Source: Coriaria nepalensis
Lineage: Eukaryota; Streptophyta; Magnoliopsida; Cucurbitales; Coriariaceae
Direction: 5' to 3'
NCBI GenBank assembly: GCA_027186245.1
Contig: CP114481.1
Span: forward strand, 28,551,501-28,615,500
DNA: 64,000 nt
Below are positions 34,090 to 45,099 of this stretch, piece by piece. The translations under genes and the position numbers were made by a program. The number at the start of each line of letters is the position of its first letter. Position 1 is the stretch's first letter. The notes under the pieces are model-generated. The model did no database searches and was not told the origin of the DNA. It saw only the letters and a program-made list of their open reading frames with translations.

Positions 34090-36790
34090 AGTGACAATAT
34101 GAGATAGATCAACTCCGTCTCTAGACACGGCTTGGCATCAGTCATCTATGATATGAAGTCTTCTATAAATCTCTCAAACTCAATGCATTGTCAAACTAGC
34201 TCGGCCTGAGACTCGGTCCATATAGCTTGCTCAAGCCAAACCGCCTCTAGTTGGATGGATAGCTTGGTCACGATAGTGTCAAAGGCCGCCCATTATCCCA
34301 TAATGAAAGTTCTCTGGGAGGATGCTCTGCTTCGATCTCAAGTAGCCAAACTTATGAGAAGTAGGTTCCTCCTAGGCAAGAAGTCTACTGATGCCAGTAA
34401 AAGCATCATGCAGAAGAGTATTCCGATAGCCTCAGAAATTGGAAGTCGCACGAACACCTCAATACGAGCCTAGATGGCCGGCATGTCAAGATGAGAAGAG
34501 GACTCTCATCGAAAAGTTTGATAACCAATGTAACCTTTAAGGTCACTGCCATAACTCCTTCAAAATCGGCCTCAATGGTTCCCTAGAATGCAATCAATCA
34601 CCAGAGCTACAAAGTTATCGGTATCTGCCACATCCGATCTAATAAGCCCGCCAATGATCATCTTGGCGTCTATTGCATCTAACACGGGACACTCCATGGA
34701 ATAAGAGGAGAAACAAGTCCAGATAGCTGGTCGTTGTTGCTTGTTTCCAATAGTACATGCCTTCTGTCAAGAGAATGAATGTAAGTAGAATAGTGGGTTA
34801 TGCATAAAATGAAATAAGAAAAGTTTATTACCTGAGTACTAGCCAAAATGGTATGGAAATCCAAGTTCGCGTTTGAGTGAACATCAATTGGAGTCGCGTT
34901 GACTTTTGAGCTATAAAATAAGAGTGTTAGTCATGAGAAGGTAGACATGTGCATAAGTCATAACGAATAGAGTCATTACCTTACGAACTGAAGCAATAAT
35001 GCTCATAAAGGTGCATTTATGGCTATTCAAGGATGGCGTCGCAAGTCGAAAGGAAGTGCTCAGCCATTGAGTGACTCCACTAGCCAAATAACAGAGAAGA
35101 TATAGGTGCACTCGGATCCCGACAATATGCCATCTAAAACTGCGATAGTCGAGTATCAATGGCTGCTACTACCATGGCAACATCCTCAACATGAAGGAAG
35201 AGGCGTCACTGCTGGAGGTCAACATTAACCATGAAGGTCGGTGGCAATGGAACATGCTAAGTAAATAAGATTTTCTTGGCTGTCATTGCTAGAAAGTAGA
35301 GCTTGAAAGTGCACGTGTAGCTATACGACTTAGAGCATGTGAAACCTATCAGAAGATCCCAACCTACTATAAGATAAAGGCCTATCATTGATCTGATAGG
35401 TTAGAATCTTTTCTAAACCAATCTTGTCCCACCAGCCGTTGATGAAATAGACTAAAAAATATATGAGCACCAGGATCTGATAAGCTAATCTCATAGAGAT
35501 ACTTAAAGTAAAAGCTGAAGGCCATGCCAAAGCCCAAATATCTAGTAAGAGGAGCTCAGCAGGAAGCCAACTCATTAGTGACCGGAGGCATCCTTAGGAA
35601 AAGAGCCAAAAAATGAAAGTACAACCAGTGTTGAAGTATCTAGAAGGGTCGGCTGACTTTAGCAAAAGGATTGTCTACCATCTCACCACAACCGATATCC
35701 CAACACGAATGACAAAAGTGAGTAACGGTCACCTAGGATTAAAGCCATGGATAGAGGGAGCAACTCACTGACAGAAGGCTAACTAGGTATGCATAACATA
35801 AATGTACAAAGGAGAACCATCATGAAGGCTATGTGCTCCTAATCGGTCACCTAATCGCCCATATGTTCGTTCTTGAATTGCCCAATATCAAACTCCTTTC
35901 TTCAATTTAGGGAAATCAATAGTGTTGTTAGGAAGATTGGCCCTCGACATTGCACCTTCAATTAGAAGGTCGGTGATAGCAGCAATATATAAAGTGGTGA
36001 TAGTCATTGGCTTGTGGGGAAAGCCGAAACAATTATACAAGGGGGACTAGAAGCTCATGGCCGACAAGAAAATACATGCGTCTTATATAAAAGGCTCTCT
36101 AGTTAAGTCTATAAACTTGGCTAGTTTGGCGGATTGCCACAGGGGTAGGTAAAAATGCGTGAGCTGGTCTTTCCAGCCCGACCAAATAGTAGGAGCTAGA
36201 GAAGGCCAACTCTTCAAGTTTAGAACCGAAGAAATGGTCTTATCAATCTCATCACCCTCAAACGGGAACCATCCATTAAAAGGATAAGTGTCCCAGTGGG
36301 GAATGTTATTCCTTTTACCCTTAATTCAAGTTCTGAGGGTCATACCTTCGCCGATTCTCACAAAAGTAACAAAGTTGTAATCGACCGGGAGAGGGTTTTG
36401 AGCAAAGAGAGTAGCAACTTCATTGGCCCTATGCAACACTTTCTCCCGAGGAGTGGGGTTTTTCCTTTTATTGAGAGAGAATAGAGTAGAAGAAAAGTTT
36501 GACAGGAAATTATGAGGTTTGGAAGGAGGTAGGGACTTTTTTATAGAAAAAGTAGCAAAGAAAGGAAAAGTGGAGGGTTGAGATCGAACCGCAACCAACA
36601 TCCCACCCAAGCATTGGTTGACCATGCTAGCTGACCATGCTGGCCAACCCAATGAGCAGTCGAGAGCCCGGGGGAAGATAGGCCACTTTACGCAACTAAA
36701 ACAGGTTGGGTGGGCAGTTTCTAAGCTGAAAACCAACTGGAAATATGATTTTTTGGGATATTCTAGAGATTTTTGGAATAAATGCAATTA
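34090..36790 (-). pseudogene. Antisense plant-mobile-domain-like ORF of Tat T3
   Basis: The longest open piece is 36,787-36,326, with PREKVLHRANEVATLFAQNPLPVDYNFVTF. Reading on with stops: GWFPFEGDEIDKTIS, WSGWKDQLTHFYLPLWQSAKLAKFI, MTITTLYIAAITDLLIEGA and YWAIQERTYGRLGDRLGAHSL. An open piece at 35,575-35,330 gives LSISMRLAYQILVLIYFLVYFINGWWDK. The pattern (tryptophan-rich segments, then an AYQ...FING block) resembles plant mobile domain proteins, a transposon-related family. The piece 35,159-34,911 and degraded sequence to about 34,100 would be the C-terminal part. It is antisense to pol and lies between integrase and the 3' LTR, the place where Tat-type elements are known to carry extra antisense ORFs. 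The domain call is by eye. Confidence 0.55.
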
Positions 36791-36949
36791 TTCGGCCCTT
36801 AGCAACCAAATTTTTGATCAAACATGCGAAAACATGTGAACTTTATTACAAAACGGTTTATTGGAAAATATCAGAATGAGCGTCATTCACTTCAAATCAA
36901 TTCTTAATAAAATCGGCAATGAAATAAAACTCATACAAATAAGGAAACA

Positions 36950-37811
36950 ATAATTAGCCGATTATACGAAAATCGGCCAGAAAACTAGACTAAAAGAGAG
37001 CGGCCTACATGTCGTTCATCTTTAAAGTTTGCAAAAGATCCTGAAGACTATTCCATGATGGTTCGAGACTACCTAGAATTTATGTCGCAGTCTTTAGAGC
37101 ATCTTAATGACGTTGAACGACAGGTTGAGCTCGAGCAAGTTCCTTCACTGATCGGTTCATATCATTGATTAAACCACTGCAAATGCTAAAACTTTCATCG
37201 AGTGCTACATGGATGTCAAATCAACGATCGCAAAGAGTGATGATCTGAGCCTCCAAATCAGCTATTTAGATCGAAAGGACCAAGTGCTCATTATTCAGTT
37301 GCTCAAACTTCTCATGGGAACTTTTAGATCCACGACTTCCTTTGATTCATGGTGTGGAGTCCCAAGTCATGGGTTGAAATATCAGTTGACAGCTTCTACC
37401 TTTATCTCAAATTGCTCTTTGTGGAGAGAGATAAGTCGCCTTTTCTCATGGACAATCCTCTTAAACTTAACCCTTATCTAGTTAGAGGCTTGTTAGGAAT
37501 AAACTACACCCTCTAGCTCCGTCAAAATCTCTTTAAGGCTAGGGTCTAGGTGTAGAGTCAAAGCCTTGCAAGAGAAAAGCCTCAAGCTTTAGCATAAAAG
37601 GAGTTTCTTCCAATGTAAGTAAGCTCGGATGATGTAGCCTTTAAATCGTGAGATGCTCAAATGTAGGGCCAAACTCTAAACTTTTGAACTACCTAGTGGC
37701 TTCATCTTGCTCAAGAGAAACAAAAGAAGTTTGTTGAGAAGAAAGGCCGAAAGAGCTTTTGGATTAAACCGTAAGCTCTGAAGGGTTGCTTTCTCCACTA
37801 GGGGCTGACAT
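36950..37811 (-). pseudogene. N-terminal, coiled-coil-like part of the T3 antisense ORF region
   Basis: An ATG on the minus strand at 37,811 starts MSAPSGESNPSELT, then SKSSFGLSSQQTSF and LEQDEAT, followed by LTLEETPFMLKLEAFL and a charged, helical stretch (KFKRIVHEKRRLISLHKEQFEIKVEA, about 37,465-37,390). Stops occur but the same frame keeps resuming, which suggests a decayed coding sequence. The start is only 119 bp from the 3' LTR and reads away from it, so the 3' LTR or a promoter beside it could have driven it. Whether this and the plant-mobile-domain-like part were one ORF or two is unclear. Confidence 0.45.
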
Positions 37812-37899
37812 GATATTAAATTTGACCAAAATAAAGTGGTATTAGGTCAAATGTATAAAGACACCGTGTCCTTTATTCCTATTACTTTCGGAATACACA

Positions 37900-37929
37900 A
37901 TAAAAAAAATAATGGGGGGTATATATTGA
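37900..37929 (+). other. Polypurine tract before 3' LTR of T3
   Basis: A purine-rich run (AAAAAAAATAATGGGGGG) lies just upstream of the TG that starts LTR C. This is the expected plus-strand primer site for retrotransposon replication and supports LTR C as a 3' LTR. Confidence 0.6.
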
Positions 37930-38545
37930 TGCCAAAATTCACATTTTGACCCAATCAAGGAAACTTCGTCAATGGAATATTCAAATAGGGAAATAGCACA
38001 AATAGGAAAAGAGACAAAGTAGACAAAAAACATGACCGAGTCAACCAAGGGACTGACCAATCGACAAACTAAGAAGGTCGGGTGGCCAACCACAAGCTGG
38101 TCGACCATGGCCGCTAGTCGGCCAGAAGGGCTTGACCGGGTAGCTAATGTTGGACGAACAATCTTGGCCTACCTGAGATCATGAAGCCCATAAGTCGGTC
38201 GATTCTTAGCCGACTGACCTCTATTGCAGTCCATTTTGGCTGATTTTAAAGGCATTTTTGCAAAGTTAGATGAAACTTTCATCAAGTCTATAGATTAAAC
38301 AACAAAAGTAAAAATGAACATGCAAATCAAAGAAGACCTTTGACTAATTCCAAGGGTTTCAAGCAAATTCAGAGGTCTCTCCACAAATAGAAATGGGTCT
38401 AGTTGCAAAGGGAAAGTTTTGGTTAACTAATTCAAGAGGTCCAACACTAGCAAAGACATTTTCAGAAAACTAAACTTTAAATTCTGAACCAGAGAGGCTT
38501 TTTCCGAAAATATTGAGTTACTTGGCCGCCAAGTCTTCAATTGTC

Positions 38546-38553
38546 TATAAATA
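38546..38553 (+). promoter_or_regulatory. TATA box of Tat LTR C
   Basis: TATAAATA, aligned with those of LTR A and LTR B. Confidence 0.6.
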
Positions 38554-38669
38554 ACAACTTTCATCAAAGTTAAAATCACAAAACAGGCCACCATCAAAAC
38601 ACCCCAAAGGGGCAATGCAACTTCCAAGGCTCAACACACTAAAGCTCTTTCGAGGTTCAATGCCCGATC

Positions 38670-39520
38670 CTGACACTCATAACCCACTTTCTATAATTAG
38701 CTTCTTACTTGTTGTTTTATTCCTTGTCAGTAGATTTAGTATCCAAATCTGGTATAACCTATTAAGCATCCTATCTTACTTCTTTCGCTCTGTAACTAAG
38801 TCAGATCTTTTCCATTACTGTACAATGTCATTATTTTAATGCAATGCCTTATTCAATTTTAATGCTTTTTAACTTATCGCACATTTAAATTATACAGTTT
38901 ACTTTACATTACCTTTTAATTTAATGTATGCTTTATTTATCTTATCTTTAGTATATTTGCGTTTTAACTTATTACACTTTATCTTATCATTTTTACTTTA
39001 TCCGCAACTTGTATTATCGCAATGTAAATTACCATTATTTCGAAATATTTTCATTTCTGGCACGCCTACATATTACCCTTTTTTTAGCACAGATCAATTA
39101 ACCCGAGGATCGTGCATTGGCGAATTCTATGTTTTGCTATTTGCACGTTTTTTACATCAATAGTAGACCTACTGCTTGTGTGATCCATTGAGTATTCTTG
39201 ATACTCAAACTCTCAACTCGCCACACAAATTCGCATACTTCTTTTAAATTAATCGCTCAATAAACTTAGTGTTCAAAACTAATATAATCTGTTATACATT
39301 CTTTACTTCTTCTTTCACTTTGTAATCATATCATATCCATTTTCATTACGATAACAAGTCTTTAATTTAATGAAATAATTTTATTTTATCTTGTGATTTA
39401 AAATTAATTCACATTTATTTACCTTCCCTTTAGTTTATGTATATTTATCTATGTACTTTATTTTTTTATCTTCAATTATTTCACATTTCATTTCATTACA
39501 ATTTAAATTACCGTTTTTAA
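38670..39520 (+). repeat. Direct duplication inside LTR C, about 510 bp offset
   Basis: Segment 38,670-39,035 recurs in diverged form at about 39,190-39,520: GATCCTGACACTCATAACCC and TTGATACTCAAACTCTC; ACTTCTTTCGCTCTGTAA and ACTTCTTCTTTCACTTTGTAA; CCATTACTGTACAATG and CCATTTTCATTACGATAAC; CAATGTAAATTACC and CAATTTAAATTACC. LTR A shows one copy only, but it is truncated. Confidence 0.6.
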
Positions 39521-39655
39521 ATTTTCAAAGTCTTGGTACTTTAATCTTCAAGTCTTTTTATCTTTCTATTTAGGTATAAAGGTTATACTTTTTAACATAT
39601 ATTTCTTATTCGCCTTGCGCCCGCGCCCTCCAGTCTACACAAATAAGAGAAAGTG

Positions 39656-40109
39656 TGCAAACAAATGGACTGAAACCAAAATTTTAGTATTATAGTTTAG
39701 GCTTGAGTAACTAGCTCAATCCGTCAGCTCTTCCCGAGAAAAAAATATTGAAATAATAAAAAATAAAGAGCTGTGGGGCACCAGATAGGGAGATGGAATG
39801 TTTGAAATCCAGTAGAGTTAGGAGGGGCACTAAAAATGGATACCCTATCTAGAAATCCGGTCGATTCTTCCCATGGATACTAAAAATTTAAAATTTAAAC
39901 ATAGCTCATCCCCTAAGTTTAAGAGTCAAATATCTCATACATAATCATCCAATAAAGCAACAACATTTCCATAGGTCCCATAAGCACATAAGAGAGTTTT
40001 CCCATCAATAACAAAAAAAAAAAAAAATTAAAACCCTCTACAAATCCCATTAAATCCCATTATCATATATTTAAAGGGGGAGAGAGAGAGAGTGCGCCCC
40101 TCCTGCCGT
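39656..40109. other. 3' flank of the thaumatin-like pseudogene
   Basis: AT-rich, with an A-tract at about 40,011-40,027, a GA-run at 40,080-40,092 and no coding signal. On the minus strand it would hold the 3' UTR of the thaumatin-like gene. I see no AATAAA signal on that strand near the stop. Confidence 0.5.
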
Positions 40110-41200
40110 TCAATGGCGGTGGGGGCAGAAAGTGACCAAATAGTTGCCACCAGTGCAAGTTGCAATGCTAGTAGGATCATCATACGCATACGAATAAGCT
40201 TTAGGACAAGCTGCCTTGAAAATCCTCGAATATGCCGTCGACTTACACGACTTAAGGCTTCCGAAGCTGCCAGTGCAGCAATACCTCGGTGAGTTAAACG
40301 CGAAGCACGCGCTCTTACATGCCACCACTCGCCTATTATCACTAGATCGTACTTGCAACCCGACCGGGCACATCAACTTCAGGTCGCTAACGCAGCCCGC
40401 GTAACTGCATTTCCCCGACCCTTTAAACGGCATTATAGATATGGCAAGGTTGTAGCCGTCTACGAGGCTGACGTCATAGAAATCTTGGTCATGTCCTAGG
40501 GTGATTTCAGCCAATGTGGCGGGGTGGTGAGCCGCCGAGGTTGTTGCAGAAGAGCGAGCCTCCGCAGTCACCGGTGGCACACTTGCCACGGCCGGTGGTG
40601 GGGTTGAAGGCGCAGCCGTGCTGGCCCCAGAAGCGGCCGGACTGGAGTGTGGGGGGGTTGAAAGAGTAGGCTTTGTTTTGTGGGAGCTTGAAGCCGCCTT
40701 TGGCGAGTATGGGCTGGCCGACGCTGGGTTGGATGCCTGGCCAGACTGGGTGCGTGCATTTGTTGTAGAAGGTGATTATTGTGGTTGAGATTGACGCTGT
40801 AAAAAATATGTAGAAAATATTAATCAATTAATTGATTAATCAAATCTGCAGCATAAAACGTCTGTTTAAGATCTCAAACACAGTTTAAATTTTAGACTCA
40901 CAAATGTCAGTCATTTAATTTTTAATCAGACAGTTGGTAAATTAGAACAACATGGCCACATTTTCTTTCCTTTTTATTATTATTATTATTATTTATAAAG
41001 AATAAACAAATTTTGAAGGGCTTCAAAAATGTGAGTTGTAGTTAGTTATGAGCAAGTAATTGACAAATACTTAGGAGATGAGGATTTGGGGAGTTTGGAT
41101 CTAGTAAATGTATGTTTCAAGTAAATAGATTGGGGGAGAGAGAGAGAGAGATAGCACAATTACCTGGAATGTGTGAGAATAAGAGGATCTAGTAAAACAT
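40110..41200 (-). pseudogene. Thaumatin-like protein (PR-5) pseudogene, two exons, recently broken
   Basis: Encodes a thaumatin-like protein, a secreted, disulfide-rich PR-5 family often linked to defence against fungi. Exon 2 (40,796-40,110) follows an acceptor TTTTTTACAG and holds the mature domain: ITFYNKCTHPVWPG, GCAFNP, GKCATGDCGGSLFC, AEITLG, DFYDVSLVDGYN, GKCSYAGC, VACKSACFAFN, YCCTG, YDDPTS and a C-terminal TFCP. All 16 family cysteines and most of the REDDD acidic-cleft residues can be found, but in two frames: one extra base in the G-run at 40,521-40,524 shifts the frame after GGSPP. A likely exon 1 scrap (41,200-41,164) ends in a CCAG|GTAATT donor in the right phase and reads ILLFSHIP like a signal peptide end, but TAG lies four codons after its ATG. 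The 367-bp intron shows a DNA-level copy, not a retrocopy. The upstream part is replaced by copia. Confidence 0.88.
40797..41163 (-). other. Intron of the thaumatin-like pseudogene
   Basis: Donor GTAATT at 41,163 and acceptor TTTTTTACAG ending at 40,797 on the minus strand, with one base of the split codon in exon 1, consistent with the reading frame of exon 2. It includes a (TAT)n run near 40,976-40,995 and an (AG)n run at 41,133-41,152. Confidence 0.7.
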
Positions 41201-41640
41201 GTTAGTCAATGTTTTCAATTCAATTTGATTTATTCTTCGCATACATAAGTCATTATCAAAATAATATGCAACCATGGAATAATAAGAACATCATTTTTCT
41301 CTCGAAGAGGATAACACATGTTATAAGTTTTTAGGATTGTCAATATCTCATTATGACAATCCTATGACTATGAACAATTTTTTATCTTAAACGACAAGCT
41401 ACATGGATCTCACTGAGTGTGATCGCTATCATGATTCCAAGTGCATATATAAGATCCAGGTATCTATCAAGTATGTCATACAATATGCCTGCAATGTCAT
41501 TTCCAACATAATGACAATTAATATGATAGAATAAATGCTCATTTAAATACAAAGTATTTATTTAGTTGATAACTTATACAAATCAAGATTGATTCAGACT
41601 CTATCAGGTCAAACCCAAGTGGCTAGACGAGCATCATACT
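41201..41640 (-). mobile_element. 3' end region of copia element (-), possibly part of the LTR
   Basis: On the minus strand this follows the pol end and a polypurine-like AGTGCAAGTGGGAGATT (41,660-41,644). It is AT-rich, with few coding traits, and ends GACTAACA exactly where the thaumatin exon 1 scrap starts. Family X LTRs in this window also end GACTAACA at 7,915, but I find no longer match, so the LTR is not proven. Minus-strand sequence such as TGTATAAGTTATCAAC is typical of post-pol regions in TNT1-type elements. Confidence 0.5.
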
Positions 41641-44600
41641 TTCAATCTCCCACTTGCACTAAATTCATTCGCTTCTGAATCTTATTCTCATCTTGTCAAG
41701 ATGGCGATTAAACTTTCGTTGGGAAAGTGCTTTAGTGTGTGGATTCTTTATATTATAATTTGTGTCTACTCTCTTATTTACTCAAATACTTCTGACTATC
41801 TTTCAGATAAAGAGATAATAAAGTATGTGTTTTTGATTTCTTATGAGACCTTAGTTCCTTTGCTTTTGTTGCACTCCATTGTTATGATAATACATTACCA
41901 CATGACTAATGATACTAGGAACCATTCTAAGTTCAGTTGTAGAACTTTTTGTCCAATACACTTAGTTTGCTTCACAGGCATTAATATATTCATTTTTGTC
42001 AATTGTATTCTCGGTCATTTTTTGATTAGAAATCTTCAAATTAATTGATTAAACAACTAGCATTAAACGATTTCCATTAAAAATTAGAGTTTGTGACCGC
42101 ACTTTAATGTTGTTCATCTGGATTGCCTTTTCTCATGCTCATAACACTTAAAACATTAGGCAACATCCGCCTCATACATAACATGGCATACATGATACAA
42201 CTCATAAGCAAGCATAGGTTATTCAATTCATGCAATCTCTCTCCACTTGTGTGTTAGGCGATATCCTTTGGAGAGAGAGATTTCATGATATTATGGCAAA
42301 TAGTCATTTCCTGGAATCTTCCATACTATCCTTTAGTACGTTGCTTATGTACATGAATGTGTTAAGCCTAGAAATGCTTTTGAATCTATCTCTTTAGATC
42401 TTTATGCCTAAGCCAAAAGTTGCTATTACCCATTTTATTTATGGAGAAGTTTTTGGATAACCACAACTTGATAGTTTGCAACAACTCTGCACCATTCTCA
42501 ATGAGTAGTATGTTATCAATTTATATTGACAATGAATGCAATCTTACACCTAGTAAATCTGTGTACACACACATGGCTCATCCATATTAAATCCAACAAT
42601 TTGATTATTTTGGTCAAAACAGATTTCCAACTTTGAGAAGCTTGCTACAATCCTTGGATTAATCCAAGCAGCTTCCAAAACTTTTTTGTGCATTTTATGT
42701 GAAACTTTCAAGTTGTATCACATACACCTCTTCTTCCTAATTTCCATTTTAGGAAGTGGTTCTCACATCTATTTAATAGATCAGACAATCATTATATGCT
42801 GCAATGGCAGGCATAATATGGATGGATATGGTAATATCTATGGGCGAGAAGGTATCATTTACTCGATTCATTCTCATTGCCTATTGCCCTTGACCAATAA
42901 TCGTGACTAAAAAATATCGATATTCTTATTGGCCCCGACCTTTCTCTTAAAGACACATTTGCATCTGACTGTAACATTTCCTTCTGGTGTAACCTCTGAG
43001 ATCAACACTTTGTTGGTATATATGGAATCCATTTAAGATTTTATGGCTCTAAGCCATATGTCAGAATCTAAGCTCTAGCCTTTGAATATCTCATAGGGTA
43101 ATCATTTATGACTAACCCATTACTAGATTTTCTATACGAAATTTGTACTGTTCAAGTTCACCGGGTACTCTTCTAGATCTACAGAGTAGTGGTGTATACT
43201 AAGAAATCACCATTTCCTATTTCAAAGGTTCCTCAGAAGTGGGTGTTTGGCAAACTAGAATTCTTAGTCTGATCATTAATTTTGTGGGCCTTGAACTACT
43301 TCAAGTATTTTCCTACACCCACTATCCTTTTTGAAAGTAATACTCTTTCTAAGAAGATAGCATGTTCGGCTACAAACACTTTAAGCTTGACGGGATTATA
43401 GAAAACTAACATCCTAACATCTCTTAAGGATATCACGCAAAATAACATCTATCAGATTCTTGCCTCTAAACTTTCCGTAACTTGTTATGGCATGAACTAA
43501 ATCTCCATATCTAATTTAGTGCAATGATGTCATTATAACTTTCCATATCTCCGTAACTTGTTCTATCATAGACTAGCTGATGCATATGTTAGAGGGATTT
43601 ATATTTAGTACGTTTGTGGTGCTTTCTAGGGCATGGCCTAGAATGACAAAGATATCTCCTTGCGTGTGTCATATTAGACCATGTCTAACAAAGTCTGATT
43701 CCTTCATTTGGAAGCACCAATCAACTATGGTGCTCTAGAAGGAGGTCACGGAGAGAGAACCCATTCTCTTTTCAGTAATCAAGAAACTTGTGACTCAAGT
43801 ATTCATCTCTTTGATCTCATCGAGGGATCATAATACTATTTTCTTACTATTTTTTCTAATTTGTTTCCTCATTCTATGAATGTCTCAAAAGATTCAAATA
43901 TATACTTCATAAGATAAATCTATCCAAATCTAGTGAGATATTTAAGAAAAATAATGAAGTTAGAATAACCACCTCTAGCAATTGTAGCTGTTAGCCAACA
44001 TACATCGTCATGCACTAGCCCACCACAACACAGGTTATCTTTCTCCAGTTCTACTAAATAGAGATTTGATTATTTCTAATTAGACAAGATTTACAAGTTG
44101 ACATTGATTCATAATCGAATGGATCCTGATATCCATCCTTATGTAACTTACTTATTCTCGTCTTATTGGTATAAACTAATCGATATTGCCCAAGGTAAGC
44201 TTGATCCATATCAAATCTTTGTTTCTTAACTTGCTCATTTTAAGGCATGTCTTATCATTAAAGTTCAAGACATACTAAAGAAGTCCTTTAGAACCATGGC
44301 TAAAGCGGAAGATCAATGATAAAACCTACCCCTATGATCAACAATACAACTCTTGCATTGTTTTGTTTGTTGTTTGACTGTATCCCTTTTCAAATTTCTT
44401 CTACCTTTTAGTTTCATCATATCAATTATAATATGAGATCTAAACATGATATCCAATAATGAAGTAGAGTAATCATTAGAAAAGTGATTATCCTTAATAA
44501 TTAACAGGAGTGAAGTATCATCAAACTTCTTCCAAATAGACTTTAAGTATAATAATTTCATTTTCTATTGTCCAATTCAAACCACAATGGAAACATCTTT

Positions 44601-45000
44601 TCATACTTACTTGTCTTTGATCTTACTAAGTCACCACTTAGTATGGATTCATATCCAACCTTTAGACAATATAACCTTTTCATATATCCAATCATTCTAG
44701 CACATGGCACACTTGAGGTATTATACTTCTCATTTTAATTATCGTTGTCCTAAATCTCATACATGTAATCGATAATGTCAATAGCATATTTATGTTCGTA
44801 TTGCCATTGAGGCCTACTAATATAGACATAAGCACAATGCATTGTGGCTAATCATTTTGGAATAACACTTTATCCTAAGTGGCCTTTATTCGACATTCAC
44901 CCTTTAAAAAAGAGCGATCATGACCCCTTAATTCTAGTCATTTGCAAGGTGTTCGTGTCTAAGAATAATTCTTTAACTATCTTTCTCAATTCTTGAAGTT
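41641..45000 (-). pseudogene. Ty1/copia (TNT1-like) pol remnant (-)
   Basis: The minus strand carries copia pol in order. GAG-pre-integrase: RISKLHKDGYQDPFDYES, then TCKSCL (about 44,165-44,090). Integrase scraps (RGGYSYF-like, then EYLSHKFLDY-KENG near 43,800). Reverse transcriptase: DTFSPI, IMPAIAAYNDCLIY, DVRTTS-NGN-EEEVYVIQ (about 42,870-42,700) and IDNILLIENG (about 42,530-42,495), where the YVDD box reads IDN. RNase H: AKELRSHKKSKTH (about 41,865-41,825) and the usual end. Many stops. Upstream, 45,000-44,600 should be gag but is too decayed to call. Plus-strand ORFs at 41,701 and 42,686 are shadows. The element is collinear with the thaumatin copy and lies directly upstream of it. Confidence 0.85.
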
Positions 45001-45099
45001 AGTCTCTACTAACTTGTATGTTCAAGAATTGAGCTCAATGAACTATTTGTCATACCATGCTTTCATAATAGAATAACAAATAATAACATAGGTAACTTT

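Larger units (their letters stand above)
37930..39655 (+). mobile_element. Tat LTR copy C (+), 3' LTR of element T3
   Basis: Starts TGCCAAAATTCACATTTTG after a polypurine tract and aligns with LTR B and the reverse complement of LTR A. The TATA box is at 38,546. It continues past the LTR B breakpoint through GATCCTGACACTCATAACCCAC, TCCAAATCTGG and TTCTTTCGCTCTGTAA, which LTR A also has. From 39,180 a second, diverged copy of this stretch follows (see separate entry). The right edge is set near CCAGTCTACACA at about 39,655 by inference. ORFs within are chance. Confidence 0.72.

Noticed and set aside
36296..37481. Plus-strand ORFs at 36,296, 36,618 and 37,209
   Set aside because: They lie opposite the minus-strand antisense ORF region of T3, which has better motif support.
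7925..39655. An intact, autonomous Ty3/gypsy element
   Set aside because: All three Tat copies have many stops, deletions and altered catalytic residues.
40092..40404. Plus-strand ORFs over the thaumatin-like exon
   Set aside because: Shadows of the minus-strand gene, which has clear family motifs.
42686..42910. Plus-strand ORFs at 41,701 and 42,686
   Set aside because: Shadows of the minus-strand copia RNase H and reverse transcriptase regions.
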